Source of the DNA: ANME-2 cluster archaeon
Lineage (GTDB): Archaea; Halobacteriota; Methanosarcinia; Methanosarcinales; Methanocomedenaceae
Reading direction: 5' to 3'
DNA length: 35,894 bases
NCBI GenBank assembly: GCA_019429385.1
Contig: JAHYIS010000028.1
Coordinates: forward strand, 1-35,894
Shown here: positions 15,505 through 23,828 of the stretch, piece after piece
Layout of the letters: the number at the start of each line of letters is the position of its first letter
Numbering within the stretch: the stretch's first letter is position 1
The notes under the pieces: model-generated
Database searches by the model: none
What the model was told of the DNA's origin: nothing
What the model saw: only the letters and a program-made list of their open reading frames with translations
Made by a program: the position numbers and the translations under genes

Positions 15505-16404
15505 CTACCCATCAACTTCCCTCATCACATACCTGACAATATCAGCGGTCACGTCAATACCGCATGCTTCAAATATACCCCTGCCCGATGGCGTACCGTT
15601 CACCTCAAGGATACTCAACCCTTCCTCCCCTTCTATAAGGTCCACCCCGGCATACACCGCACCTACAGCCCTTACAGCTCTGCATGCCAGCTCTTTTATC
15701 TCAGGTGACATTGGGCAATGTTCGGGTGCTCCACCCTGTGATAAATTGTTTATCCATGAACCGGGAGGAGCATTTCGGTATATAGCTCCTGATACCTGTC
15801 CGTCCACCACAAATACCCTGATATCCCGTCCCGGATTCGGTATATACTGCTGCAGGTATAATACCCCCCTGCGCTCCAGGTGCTTCATGAGTCGTGTTTT
15901 TGAACTATCATCGTCCACCACGCATTGAATATCCAGGCCCTTAAAACCAAATATAGGTTTTATCACAGCCTTCCCCCAATCCCTGACTACATTGACCGCT
16001 GTATCAAGGTCAGAAGTGAGAATAGTATCGGGAGTGGATAGGCCCTGTTGCTTGAACAGGTACGATGACAGGTATTTATTGGCCGCCCCCTGAATAGCCA
16101 TGGGCGGATTTACAATCGTTATCCCCTGTTCATCCAGATTGCACAGTACATCGAACCGGTAGGACATCCCTTCAGTATCAGTGCCACCACTACTACCACC
16201 CCCGCCTACATCGCGCACAATGACCGCATCCAGCGACCCGAGGTTCATATCCCCTGCCACCAGTTCCGTCTCCCCCAGCATCCGGGTGGTAACATCATGC
16301 AACCTGAACACAAAAGGTGACCCACCTGCTCTGCCCACTGCTTCATATAATGCACGGGCTGTCCAGTCCTGAGGGTCGGTAACAGCTATGCCGATACGTC
16401 TCAC
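15505..16404 (-). CDS. mptN: RimK-family ATP-grasp ligase, probable tetrahydromethanopterin:L-glutamate ligase
   Basis: A 299-residue ATP-grasp enzyme. ATP-grasp elements are KYLSSYLFKQQGLSTPDT, AVIKPIFGFKGLDIQCV (phosphate-binding loop), YLQQYIPNPGRDIRVFVVDG and the metal-binding end SILEVNGTPSGRGIFEACG. The RimK/MptN/CofF group adds glutamate to cofactors or proteins. In methanogens MptN makes tetrahydrosarcinapterin and CofF extends F420, so these are the best guesses and I cannot separate them by eye. An unusual Gly/Ser loop (DVGGGGSSGGTDTEG) sits in the N-terminal domain. The gene overlaps the upstream DUF434 gene by 4 bases. Confidence 0.75.
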   Translation of the reverse strand: MRRIGIAVTDPQDWTARALYEAVGRAGGSPFVFRLHDVTTRMLGETELVAGDMNLGSLDAVIVRDVGGGGSSGGTDTEGMSYRFDVLCNLDEQGITIVNPPMAIQGAANKYLSSYLFKQQGLSTPDTILTSDLDTAVNVVRDWGKAVIKPIFGFKGLDIQCVVDDDSSKTRLMKHLERRGVLYLQQYIPNPGRDIRVFVVDGQVSGAIYRNAPPGSWINNLSQGGAPEHCPMSPEIKELACRAVRAVGAVYAGVDLIEGEEGLSILEVNGTPSGRGIFEACGIDVTADIVRYVMREVDG

Positions 16405-17093
16405 GACAGCAATCCCCCTATCATGACCGGGCTTCTATTCAATTCTTCCAGCACCCTGGCCTGGATATTCACCACGGTATTTACTGCATCAATAATAGTA
16501 CCGTCCGAAGTGGCCACTATCTTCCTGCAATGCTTGAGGTCATGATCAACGTGCCTGGAAGTCCTGGCATGGCCATTAATACCGAATGTTCCTATCCTTT
16601 CACCTACCCATTTCGCCAGGTCCCCGCTCCTGCTGATCTGGCTGTCAAAGAGGAACTCCACCCTGCCCGATTCACAATGTGACAGCTGTCCGAGTATGGA
16701 ATCCAATGCCTTTACTGTCTCATCAGAGCACCGGTAATTCCTGAACACGCCCCTGGTATCCCTGATAAACCCATCATCACAAAGGTAAACCGGTTCACCT
16801 TTGAGTGCGGATTCCACACCGATAAGTACATTATACCCGTCCACCCAAATTTCTTCACCAGCCAATTCCCTCCATTCAATGGTCTTACTTTTCCGTGCCC
16901 TGGCTACGCTATCAGTGTAGATGACCCTGCCGAACACATGACGGATAGTGATATCCAGTCGGTAATGATTACACACATACGTAATTGCACTGGCCCGTGG
17001 ATACCCCCTTTCCAGCAGGAATCTGATATCATATACAGCCCTGTCCTCACCAGGAATATGAGCCCCAGTCATTCCCTCCACATGCATGGTCAA
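16401..17093 (-). CDS. DUF434/DUF5616 (COG2454-type) protein with PIN/NYN-like nuclease features
   Basis: A 230-residue protein. The N-terminal DUF434-like part holds VYDIRFLLERGYPRASAITYVCNHYRL. The C-terminal part has WVDGYNVLIGVESAL, VEFLFDSQISRSG and KIVATSDGTIIDAVNTVV. Three aspartates at the ends of hydrophobic strands (VDGYN, LFDSQ, ATSDG), the last followed by another Asp, resemble the acidic active site of NYN/PIN-fold RNases. The family is conserved in archaea and its function is undescribed as far as I know. It overlaps pelota upstream and the RimK-like gene downstream by 4 bases each, so the three are tightly coupled. A link to ribosome rescue is inference. Confidence 0.7.
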   Translation of the reverse strand: MTMHVEGMTGAHIPGEDRAVYDIRFLLERGYPRASAITYVCNHYRLDITIRHVFGRVIYTDSVARARKSKTIEWRELAGEEIWVDGYNVLIGVESALKGEPVYLCDDGFIRDTRGVFRNYRCSDETVKALDSILGQLSHCESGRVEFLFDSQISRSGDLAKWVGERIGTFGINGHARTSRHVDHDLKHCRKIVATSDGTIIDAVNTVVNIQARVLEELNRSPVMIGGLLS

Positions 17094-18139
17094 TACTCCA
17101 TTTTGAACCGTAATAGTGCAGCAATTCCGCCCAGACCGTGCAGCCTGTGACCGGGTTCGAATTCGGTACTGAACACCACCACTTTGCCCCGGCTTTGTTC
17201 AATGCTCAGGATGAATGCATCAATATTTTCCCCTTTCTCCCGTCCCTCCCTGAGCAGTTCATCAGTGATAAGCAGCGTACCCACTGCACCCATATCCCTG
17301 GCCCGGCTCACTGCATCCCACCCGTAAGCTACGGCCCCGTCGGTTGCGATGCGCTCCATCAACTCTTCCAGGAGCATTGCTTCCCTGGCAATCCTTGACT
17401 CTTCCACTATCCTGTCAACAGCACCCCGCCGAAGCACTTCCTGGTAACCGGAAACGCCGATGGTTATGGTATCTTCGGTCCGGGCCCTGGCTGCCAGTTC
17501 GGGTTTGTTTGTTTTCAGGGTTTTGAGGAAATCGTCTTTCGTAAATCCTGGCCCGGCCACGATAACGGCTTCACTCCCGCCTGCAGCCTGTTCAAGCTGG
17601 GCAATGACCTGGGCAAAAAAATCTTCCCTGTGGCTGGATTCGCCTTTACCTGACCCGGTTTTGACATGTGAATAATCCTCAACCCCGAACTGCCTAAGAA
17701 GTCCGATGGACGCCTCCCCCTCTTCAATGGTCAGGATGACCACCCGGGGACGTTTTGCTGCAGCTTCAGCTTCCTTTATTCGCTCAAGCTGGTCGCTCTT
17801 CCAGGTTTTTGTTACCGAAAGATTCGTACCTTCTTCAATATTCAGGGTGTGATAGGCACTTACATCCTGCCCGCTCTCGATCACGCCATGCAGGCGCAAC
17901 CGGTTTGAGAATTTGTGGAACTCGATGTTTTCTATGCGCACCCCCAGACGCATGGGTTTTTTCTCCATCTTTTCAGGTCTGAGCTTATCGGTAGCTCCCT
18001 CCACCTTACGTTTGGTAAGCGCGAAAACCAGATCGCCTGGCTCAACAATATATTTCAGGTGCCACAGGTCGTCAAGGGACTCCGGTGTAAGAGCGATCTC
18101 GCCGTCCCTGCCTTTGAGGTTCCTTTTGGTTACTTTCAT
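17090..18139 (-). CDS. pelA: mRNA surveillance protein pelota
   Basis: A 349-residue homologue of eRF1 that rescues stalled ribosomes, working with aEF1A and ABCE1. Domain 1 (about 1-130) is the Sm-like N-terminal domain (WHLKYIVEPGDLVFALTKRKVEG, MRLGVRIENIEFHKFSNRLRLHG). Domain 2 (about 130-260) has VVILTIEEGEASIGLLRQFG and AVIVAGPGFTKDDFLKTL and lacks the GGQ motif, as expected for pelota. Domain 3 (about 260-349) has AVAYGWDAVSRARDMGAVGTLLITDELL and ends GLGGIAALLRFKMEY. It heads a three-gene overlapping operon. An AT-rich stretch upstream (18165-18180) may hold its promoter; no Shine-Dalgarno site is visible. Confidence 0.96.
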   Translation of the reverse strand: MKVTKRNLKGRDGEIALTPESLDDLWHLKYIVEPGDLVFALTKRKVEGATDKLRPEKMEKKPMRLGVRIENIEFHKFSNRLRLHGVIESGQDVSAYHTLNIEEGTNLSVTKTWKSDQLERIKEAEAAAKRPRVVILTIEEGEASIGLLRQFGVEDYSHVKTGSGKGESSHREDFFAQVIAQLEQAAGGSEAVIVAGPGFTKDDFLKTLKTNKPELAARARTEDTITIGVSGYQEVLRRGAVDRIVEESRIAREAMLLEELMERIATDGAVAYGWDAVSRARDMGAVGTLLITDELLREGREKGENIDAFILSIEQSRGKVVVFSTEFEPGHRLHGLGGIAALLRFKMEY

Positions 18140-18291
18140 CTAAAACCTATAGTGTACTGGTAGGTTATGTTATTTGCTGTTGGATTTTTCAAATATGGGG
18201 GGAAAGATACGAGCTGCAAGCCCTTACAGTAAATAGCACTGAAGGTTTATTTGCAGCGGTTTAAAGCTCAGGTCCAGTTGCAGAGATATAG

Positions 18292-19236
18292 TTACGGTAG
18301 TTTACTTATTGTGACATCCACGCAGGTTTTCAGGATCTCCTGTACATCCCCGCCTTCCACATCCAGCCCGGCAGCCCCGTCATGTCCGCCACCTGTGCCG
18401 CAGAACTGTTTACTGACCTCATCCAGTATCTGGCCAAGGTTTACCCCTGCATCAATGGCATTACGCCTTGCCCTGCCGCTAATTCTGACAATACCATCTT
18501 TGTCGGCACCCACAAAGGAAACATCTGCCCCTACATGTGTCAATATACCGGCTGCTGTTCCTCCAAATGAACTAATGGTACTGGTAACGATAAGCCAGTC
18601 ACCTTTGCGATGTACCTGTGCCCTCAGTGCTGCTTTAAGTAAGGCTATCCTCATGCTGATATCCTGGGGGGTTGATGCCAGCAGGTCTACCACTTCGCCA
18701 TATTCCACACCACTGGCCTCGATAATTTCTGCAAGCGTCCTGAACGAATCAGGATTTGCGTATTTGAAATTACCCGTGTCGGTAATGATGCCGGCTATGA
18801 GCGCAATGGCAGATTTCCTCATCACAGGAGCTTCCATGAACGTGAGAATATCAAAAACGATCTCTGCAGTCGAACTGGCGGTACGGTGTATGTAGAACTC
18901 GGCATCATCCTTAATAGCACAGGTGGAATGGTGGTCGATAACTGCATATTCTTTCAGTACGATTCCATTCAACTGGGCCAGCGTACTGGTATCCACAACC
19001 ACAGTCAGGTCATAGTCTGAAGTATCGGGCATTTCAATAACTTCAATATCCAGTGTCTTGATTAACGTAGCAGCTACCCGGTTGCAACCATCGACTATTC
19101 CAACAGTGCCACCCAGAGATTGAGCTAAGGTATAGGCACTGCCAATCGCATCGGGGTCAGCGTTGCGGTGGCACAGAAATAATATATTATTATAATCCAG
19201 GAGCCGATTATAAAAACCGGACTCATCTACTTCCAT
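18292..19236 (-). CDS. DHH/DHHA1 family phosphoesterase
   Basis: A 314-residue phosphoesterase, related to NrnA/RecJ-like enzymes. Metal-binding motifs are CHRNADPDAIGS (His23, Asp27, Asp29), VVDTS (Asp82), VIDHHST (Asp101-His103) and a later GIITDTGNF. The DHHA1 substrate-binding domain ends with FCGTGGGHDGAAGLDV. Likely substrates are short oligonucleotides or linear dinucleotides; I cannot decide between nanoRNase, single-stranded nuclease and pAp phosphatase activity. It is the last gene of the exosome/proteasome superoperon, 26 bases after prefoldin beta. The 152 bases after it hold the pelA upstream region and no gene. Confidence 0.88.
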   Translation of the reverse strand: MEVDESGFYNRLLDYNNILFLCHRNADPDAIGSAYTLAQSLGGTVGIVDGCNRVAATLIKTLDIEVIEMPDTSDYDLTVVVDTSTLAQLNGIVLKEYAVIDHHSTCAIKDDAEFYIHRTASSTAEIVFDILTFMEAPVMRKSAIALIAGIITDTGNFKYANPDSFRTLAEIIEASGVEYGEVVDLLASTPQDISMRIALLKAALRAQVHRKGDWLIVTSTISSFGGTAAGILTHVGADVSFVGADKDGIVRISGRARRNAIDAGVNLGQILDEVSKQFCGTGGGHDGAAGLDVEGGDVQEILKTCVDVTISKLP

Positions 19237-19262
19237 GGCTCGTATGCCCTCGATGCAGGCAC

Positions 19263-19625
19263 TTATTCAGCATTCATTGCTGGAGAGCCAACAGAAGTCT
19301 TCAACTGGTCCTGTAATTGGGTGAATCTCTTGTGGATTCGTTCTTCCTGCCGGTTTATGGTCTGAAGTCTGAGACCTAAAGTCACTTTCTTTTCCTTCAG
19401 TTCTTCCGTTGTTTTAACCATATCTGTTTTTATCATCAGGTTGCCCACATTTTTATAGACCGGCACATCATTTCCAAGCTTTTCAAGCTCTTCAAGTGCC
19501 ATCTCAGATTCTTTCAACATGATCTCAAGCTGGTTTTTCTGTTGTGCCAGAACCTGCGCTTGTTGTTGAACCTGCTGTATTTGTGCAATCTGGTTTTGGA
19601 CCTGGGGTGGTAATTCTCCGCTCAT
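19263..19625 (-). CDS. pfdB: Prefoldin subunit beta
   Basis: A 120-residue subunit of the jellyfish-shaped hexameric prefoldin that delivers nascent chains to the thermosome. The N-terminal helix is LPPQVQNQIAQIQQVQQQAQ and a second strand KQNQLEIMLKESEMALEEL follows. The central hairpin is VPVYKNVGNLMIKTDMVKTTEELKEK, the classic prefoldin beta sequence. The C-terminal coiled-coil helix is RLQTINRQEERIHKRFTQLQ. Length and layout are normal. It sits between Pcc1 and the DHH gene, its usual place in euryarchaeal superoperons. The thermosome is encoded about 10 kb away on the other strand. Confidence 0.95.
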   Translation of the reverse strand: MSGELPPQVQNQIAQIQQVQQQAQVLAQQKNQLEIMLKESEMALEELEKLGNDVPVYKNVGNLMIKTDMVKTTEELKEKKVTLGLRLQTINRQEERIHKRFTQLQDQLKTSVGSPAMNAE

Positions 19626-19678
19626 CGTAATTCACGCTCAGTTGTATAATTTGATTTCAACATGGCACAATACTACTT

Positions 19679-19918
19679 CTATTTTTCTATTGCCATGCTC
19701 ATATCATCTGCTATCTTTACCAGCCGTAGCCATCCATTCAGTGCCGCTCTCATTGAGACCAGGTCGTGGGAGCGTATCTTGAGAATCAGTTCACTTCCCT
19801 GTATGGCAAGCTGTGAACTGGTACGCTGATGGGAAGCATCCAGTTCAGGTAAAAGTGACTGATAGATAACATCGATAAACCCGGGCATTTCAAAAATAAA
19901 TTCAGATTCGACTTCCAC
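19679..19918 (-). CDS. pcc1: KEOPS complex subunit Pcc1
   Basis: A 79-residue protein starting at GTG, chosen because GAGGGAG lies 6 bases upstream and the family-like VESEFIFEMPG begins there. Pcc1 is the dimerization subunit of KEOPS, which makes the universal t6A modification on ANN-decoding tRNAs. The body shows VIYQSLLPELDASHQRTSSQLAIQ in the first half and the signature SMRAALNGWLRLVKIADDM in the last helix. Pcc1 is commonly found beside prefoldin beta and RpoP in this superoperon. A 118-base spacer, long for this operon, separates it from rpoP and contains a small ORF with a strong purine-rich site. Confidence 0.85.
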   Translation of the reverse strand: MEVESEFIFEMPGFIDVIYQSLLPELDASHQRTSSQLAIQGSELILKIRSHDLVSMRAALNGWLRLVKIADDMSMAIEK

Positions 19919-20000
19919 AACAAACTCCCTCGGGCAAAGTCGAACCAGAATATGACTGCCTGAAGATGAAGGTATTGGAGGAGATATAGTATCCCCTCAT
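19902..20000 (-). CDS. Possible 32-codon upstream ORF in the rpoP-pcc1 spacer
   Basis: On the minus strand an ATG at 20000 opens 32 codons and ends in TGA at 19902-19904, overlapping the first 17 bases of pcc1 in another frame. It is preceded by a triple AAGG repeat (complement of about 20001-20017) that could act as a Shine-Dalgarno site. The peptide starts MRGYYISSNTF and has two adjacent cysteines near its end. No family is recognised. It could be a translational coupler or leader peptide for pcc1, or chance. Confidence 0.25.
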   Translation of the reverse strand: MRGYYISSNTFIFRQSYSGSTLPEGVCCGSRI

Positions 20001-20036
20001 TCCTTTCCTTTCCTTTCGTATTAGGTAAGGCCTGAC

Positions 20037-20174
20037 CTAAACCGCTTCTACCTTCTTGATAAGGGTAGGTCTCTCTTTTATCAGAATCCTGTGCCCGCAG
20101 TATTGGCACCGGATACCCATTACTTCGTAGTCTATCTCCACCGAATGCTTACACCTTGTACATATATATCCCAT
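20037..20174 (-). CDS. rpoP: DNA-directed RNA polymerase subunit P (Rpb12/RpoP)
   Basis: A 45-residue zinc-ribbon subunit of archaeal RNA polymerase. It begins [14 protein letters not shown] and continues with [14 protein letters not shown], giving the pattern CxxC...CxxC, and ends [12 protein letters not shown] with a TAG stop. GGTGAGG lies just upstream of the ATG at 20174, an excellent Shine-Dalgarno site. The subunit sits near the Rpo3/Rpo10/Rpo11 platform of the enzyme. It lies between rpl37ae (72 bases upstream) and pcc1, its conserved archaeal position. Confidence 0.93.
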   Translation of the reverse strand: MGYICTRCKHSVEIDYEVMGIRCQYCGHRILIKERPTLIKKVEAV

Positions 20175-20247
20175 TTGACCTCACCTCGGGATTGGTCTGG
20201 AAAGCAGTTTCATCTTAAGTAGTATCCTTTTCAAGACGAACCGTATC

Positions 20248-20607
20248 TCAATTGGCATTAAAGCCTTGGTTTGTTTGTTCCAGTTCCATTTCACCGGATT
20301 CTGGTTCCAGGTCCTCGAACATGATACCAGTCTCCATAGCCTTCTTAACGGACCGGGTTACTGCAAGACCCATGGACGTATTTGGCACATATGTACCTCC
20401 AGTGAACGTATGGTCGCACTTCTTGCAGTTCCAAATGCCAGTATCAGTGCGGCGTATTGTCATCAAACCACACTTTGGACACTTGTAATCCTGTCTCATG
20501 CGCTCTTCGATATTTGCTACCAGTTTACGGACCTTTCTACCGTAACGGACACCAAACCTGCCTGCTGAACGTGTTTTATGACCTTTTCGCGTGTATTTCT
20601 TTGCCAT
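20248..20607 (-). CDS. rpl37ae: 50S ribosomal protein L37Ae
   Basis: A 119-residue ribosomal protein. The basic N-terminus is AKKYTRKGHKTRSAGRFGVRYG, followed by the C4 zinc finger KCPKCGLMTIRRTDTGIWNCKKCDHTF split as CPKC and CKKC, then GGTYVPNTSMG. It binds large-subunit rRNA. The protein is longer than the usual 90 or so residues: after AVTRSVKKAMETG it carries an acidic tail (EDLEPESGEMELEQ) ending FNAN. It starts 3 bases after the rrp42 stop, as expected in a tight operon. Confidence 0.95.
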   Translation of the reverse strand: MAKKYTRKGHKTRSAGRFGVRYGRKVRKLVANIEERMRQDYKCPKCGLMTIRRTDTGIWNCKKCDHTFTGGTYVPNTSMGLAVTRSVKKAMETGIMFEDLEPESGEMELEQTNQGFNAN

Positions 20608-20610
20608 GAC

Positions 20611-21390
20611 CTAAATCTCCAGGAATTTTTCTCTAATCTCCTGCGCTTTTCTGCAGGATACATCTACGATATAATTTATCTGATCAACGGTAAGCGAACC
20701 ATTTCCGCTTTTCTGCATGCCTGCGATGGCACCTTCCTGATTGGAAATGACGGTCAGCTTGCAATCTGCAACCCGTTCCTCTTCCATGGACGGATCGAAC
20801 ACGATCCCGCCACCAATATCCACTGCTGTCACTGACACCGGTATATCTCTCATGGGTAAAGGCATATCTTCGCCAATACCATAGCGCTCACCAGGTATCG
20901 TGGCTGTGAGAAGTGCTGCAATCGCACCCAGTGAAGCTGCATCATTGAGATTTCCACCGTCATCCAGTACATGGACGTCAATGAAGACCATCCAGACTTG
21001 CTCTCCCTCCTTAATGCACAGCTTCTTTAAATCGATTGCGCCTGATTCACGGACACCCCTGTCAGTCACCCTGGCAAGTTCAATGGCATTCTCCCTGGGA
21101 GGACCGGATTCGAATTCAGGGGATGCTAAAGGTATCAGCTCCAGACTGGTGATGATAACACCCACATCAGGAGTGTCGGGGAACGGTGTACCGGGCTGAA
21201 TCTTCACACCGGCAATTATCTTGGTATCGCCGATCTCCACCCGGGCAGACCCTTCAGCCTTATCGATGATACCCGTCTCAATGAAAATGTTCCTTGTCTC
21301 TTCAGGTTTACGACCGTCAAGTCGCTCGCCTTTCAACATCAAACGAATTAATTGATCTTTCTGTACTATTGAAACGATCTGTTTATTCAT
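20611..21390 (-). CDS. rrp42: Exosome complex subunit Rrp42
   Basis: A 259-residue RNase PH-fold protein and the non-catalytic partner of Rrp41 in the hexameric archaeal exosome ring, which degrades or tails RNA. It begins [19 protein letters not shown], with [18 protein letters not shown]. Also visible are [59 protein letters not shown] and the final [15 protein letters not shown] place the start at 21390: GGAGG lies 9 bases upstream, and the ATG overlaps the rrp41 stop region by 8 bases. An upstream in-frame Met 11 codons earlier, inside rrp41, is less likely. Confidence 0.95.
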   Translation of the reverse strand: MNKQIVSIVQKDQLIRLMLKGERLDGRKPEETRNIFIETGIIDKAEGSARVEIGDTKIIAGVKIQPGTPFPDTPDVGVIITSLELIPLASPEFESGPPRENAIELARVTDRGVRESGAIDLKKLCIKEGEQVWMVFIDVHVLDDGGNLNDAASLGAIAALLTATIPGERYGIGEDMPLPMRDIPVSVTAVDIGGGIVFDPSMEEERVADCKLTVISNQEGAIAGMQKSGNGSLTVDQINYIVDVSCRKAQEIREKFLEI

Positions 21391-22321
21391 AGGAATCATC
21401 CTCCAGTATGTCAAGTTCCTCAAGTGATTCCTCAGCTTCTTCGGAGATGTCTTCCTCTACATCCATTTTATCAATATCACTATCCTCGGCAACCATATCA
21501 TCCAAATTTTCAGGTGCAGTATTAACATCTTCTGATGGAACATTTTCGTTGGTCTTTACGACCTCTTCCACAGACGGTGCTTCAGTTTCTTTTTCGATAG
21601 TGCCTTGCATTTTCGCAAAATGATCCCGCAGTGCCTGTCTCTGTTTTTCATACACTTGCCGGCAACCTTCCTGCGCCATTTTAAGACCGGTCTTCAGCTC
21701 TTCAGGCGTAAGGTGACCATCCATTTGTAACAGGGTTATCTTTCCATCCGGTGTCATTGCAATAGGTACATCAGCCTGTCCGTAATTGTCCTCATCTTTG
21801 TTCAGGTCCACTACAAGAGTATTATCCACTTTTCCAAATGCACATGCACTGACCAGACCCCGCATGGGGATACCTGCATCGGCAAGGGCGACAGATGCTG
21901 CGTTAAGAGCAGCTGTCCTGGTCCCTGCATCTGCCTGCAACACTTCAACAAAAATATCGATTGCGGATTTCGGGAAATATTCGGTGAAAACCTGGTCCTC
22001 AAGTGCTTCCCGGCTGACCTTTGATATTTCAGTGCTCCGACGGTCAGGTCCGGGTCGCTTTCGGTCCTCTACCGAGAACGAAGCCATATTGTACTTATAT
22101 CTCACAATGGCCCTGGTCGATTCCTGTTGATGTCTGGGATGTACTTCCCTGGGCCCATAAACTGCTGCAATTACCTTGTTCTTACCGAATTCAAGATAAC
22201 ATGAACCATCAGCTCTCGCCAGTACACCGACTTCAATCTTAATGTCGCGTATCTGGTCAAATTTTCTACCGTCAAGACGTAAACCATTTTCGTCTATGAA
22301 CTTTTCTGGTTTGTCGCTCAT
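21383..22321 (-). CDS. rrp41: Exosome complex catalytic subunit Rrp41 with long acidic tail
   Basis: A 312-residue phosphorolytic 3'-5' RNase of the archaeal exosome. RNase PH motifs are [44 protein letters not shown] (93-100, phosphate and RNA binding), [16 protein letters not shown] and [15 protein letters not shown], in which Asp184 corresponds to the known catalytic Asp. Homologues usually end near 240-260 residues. This one adds about 75 residues from [15 protein letters not shown] onward, rich in Glu and Asp and ending [10 protein letters not shown], probably disordered. It follows rrp4 by 34 bases and overlaps rrp42. Confidence 0.96.
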   Translation of the reverse strand: MSDKPEKFIDENGLRLDGRKFDQIRDIKIEVGVLARADGSCYLEFGKNKVIAAVYGPREVHPRHQQESTRAIVRYKYNMASFSVEDRKRPGPDRRSTEISKVSREALEDQVFTEYFPKSAIDIFVEVLQADAGTRTAALNAASVALADAGIPMRGLVSACAFGKVDNTLVVDLNKDEDNYGQADVPIAMTPDGKITLLQMDGHLTPEELKTGLKMAQEGCRQVYEKQRQALRDHFAKMQGTIEKETEAPSVEEVVKTNENVPSEDVNTAPENLDDMVAEDSDIDKMDVEEDISEEAEESLEELDILEDDSYE

Positions 22322-22355
22322 TTCATTATTCCTCTTTTGTATAAATATAACTCAT

Positions 22356-23063
22356 TCAGTCCAGGAGTTGATTCAAAATATCCGGACTTTCTGGCTCTTC
22401 TTTCTGCTCTTTGACTTTCCCTTTCAACAGCCTGCCAATACGTTCTGTAAGTCCTTGATTATGGGCTTCCTTTTCAATGACATGTATGGCTTCCACTACC
22501 CTGGCTATTTCTTTGTCTTTACCTGTTATCCAGACAACTCCATTCTGCCCAACAAAGATATTACAGTTCGTTTCCTTTTTCAACATGGAGATCATGGAAC
22601 CCCCCCTTCCGATCACTCTTGGCACTTTAACAGGTGATATCTCCATAAGTATTCCGTTATTGATAATCATAGATCTGTTATTGCGCATGGTCAGGTCCAC
22701 GAACATTGAAGGGGTAAGGTCATTTACCATTACCATTACTGAATCCCCGACAGTCAGATATTTGCTCATTTCACTGGAATCAATTCGTTTTGGATATTCT
22801 GATGAATTAAGCCACCCTTCATAGGGGGACCTGATATCAAGTACCCAGTTTGAGAACGTGACCGATTTGACTGTACCTATAATCATATCATTTTTTGATG
22901 GGACATATATTCCCGACAACGGAACTACACGGACCTTATCTTTTTCACTGGCAACTCCATACAATTTCGCATATATTTTCCCGTCTCGTACATAGGTCCC
23001 GTCACCTGCTTTCTTAACATCATTTGATAAAAAATCGCCCGGGACTACTATTTTTTTATTCAT
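22356..23063 (-). CDS. rrp4: Exosome RNA-binding cap subunit Rrp4
   Basis: A 235-residue cap protein that sits on the Rrp41-Rrp42 ring and guides RNA into its pore. The N-terminal domain has KKIVVPGDFLSNDVKKAGDGTY. The S1 domain has DMIIGTVKSVTFSNWVLDIRSPYEGWL, then VGDSVMVMVNDL. The KH domain is SPVKVPRVIGRGGSMISMLKKE with GQNGVVWITG. The C-terminus is basic then acidic (GKVKEQKEEPESPDILNQLLD). The start at 23063 matches the family. It lies between SBDS and rrp41, the conserved order. Confidence 0.95.
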   Translation of the reverse strand: MNKKIVVPGDFLSNDVKKAGDGTYVRDGKIYAKLYGVASEKDKVRVVPLSGIYVPSKNDMIIGTVKSVTFSNWVLDIRSPYEGWLNSSEYPKRIDSSEMSKYLTVGDSVMVMVNDLTPSMFVDLTMRNNRSMIINNGILMEISPVKVPRVIGRGGSMISMLKKETNCNIFVGQNGVVWITGKDKEIARVVEAIHVIEKEAHNQGLTERIGRLLKGKVKEQKEEPESPDILNQLLD

Positions 23064-23101
23064 TTTAACCTCTAATCAACATTATACTATTTTTCCGACA
23101 A

Positions 23102-23797
23102 TCACTTTAAAATACGTATCTCGGCAGTTCCCTTTGTCAAATGATTTACGAGACCAAAGAAATCATCTTGCATACCCGCAGGAATGGTGACTACACCGAT
23201 CCAGCTACCATCTTTTTGCCATTCTTCTTTACTCAACGTTCCGAATTTAGATATGCTTCCATAAGACTTTGGGGCATAATCCATATCGATCCGGACTGCA
23301 ATATTGATTTCTTCGAATCGGATAGGTATGATAGGTCGAATCGCCTTCATCACTATCGTTACCTGTTCATCAACACTTTTCAAAGGGTCGATATGCACGC
23401 GCGCTTCTTCCATTGCACGTTCAATTCGGTTCGGAGGGTGTGGTGTCCTGGTTTGCGGGTTAATAGCATTGGCCGCAATAAAGGTAATTATCCTTCGTTT
23501 CTTCTCTTCAAGTATGGCTTTGCGCTGCTCAGTGGTCAGATGTATTTCGCCGTGCAGGATGATCTGCCTGGCAATTTCAAAAACATCCTGTGTTTTGAAT
23601 GTGTTCTCAATATCCTGTTCTGCCGGTCGGTCTCCCCGGCTGGCATTTTCGAATATATCTTCTACTGCCAGTATTTTTCCAATATCTATCTCATCACCGC
23701 GTTTTAAGGATAATGCTCCATCAGGGTCTACCAACACTTCGTACTGCTTGTCCCCCTTCTTCAGTCTGGCAATTACAGCATCGTCTAGTGTGACCAT
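23102..23797 (-). CDS. Ribosome maturation factor SBDS (Sdo1)
   Basis: A 231-residue homologue of Shwachman-Bodian-Diamond protein, which in eukaryotes helps release eIF6 from new 60S subunits. The N-terminal FYSH domain is VTLDDAVIARLKKGDKQYEVLVDPDGAL, then EDIFENASRGDRPAEQDIE. The middle domain has TEQRKAILEEKKRRIITFIAANAINPQT and the C-terminal domain RFEEINIAVRIDMDY. I choose the second Met (23797), because family members begin MVxLDxAV and an AGGT lies about 9 bases before it; the in-frame ATG at 23806 would add three residues. It sits between psmA and rrp4. Confidence 0.95.
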   Translation of the reverse strand: MVTLDDAVIARLKKGDKQYEVLVDPDGALSLKRGDEIDIGKILAVEDIFENASRGDRPAEQDIENTFKTQDVFEIARQIILHGEIHLTTEQRKAILEEKKRRIITFIAANAINPQTRTPHPPNRIERAMEEARVHIDPLKSVDEQVTIVMKAIRPIIPIRFEEINIAVRIDMDYAPKSYGSISKFGTLSKEEWQKDGSWIGVVTIPAGMQDDFFGLVNHLTKGTAEIRILK

Positions 23798-23828
23798 ATT
23801 CAACATACCTAAAAAAAATCAGGTCAAT

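Noticed and set aside
19786-20109. Minus-strand 107-codon open frame bridging rpoP and pcc1
   Set aside because: It overlaps the ends of both recognised genes in another frame and has no homology; the shorter ORF at 19902-20000 has a much better ribosome site.
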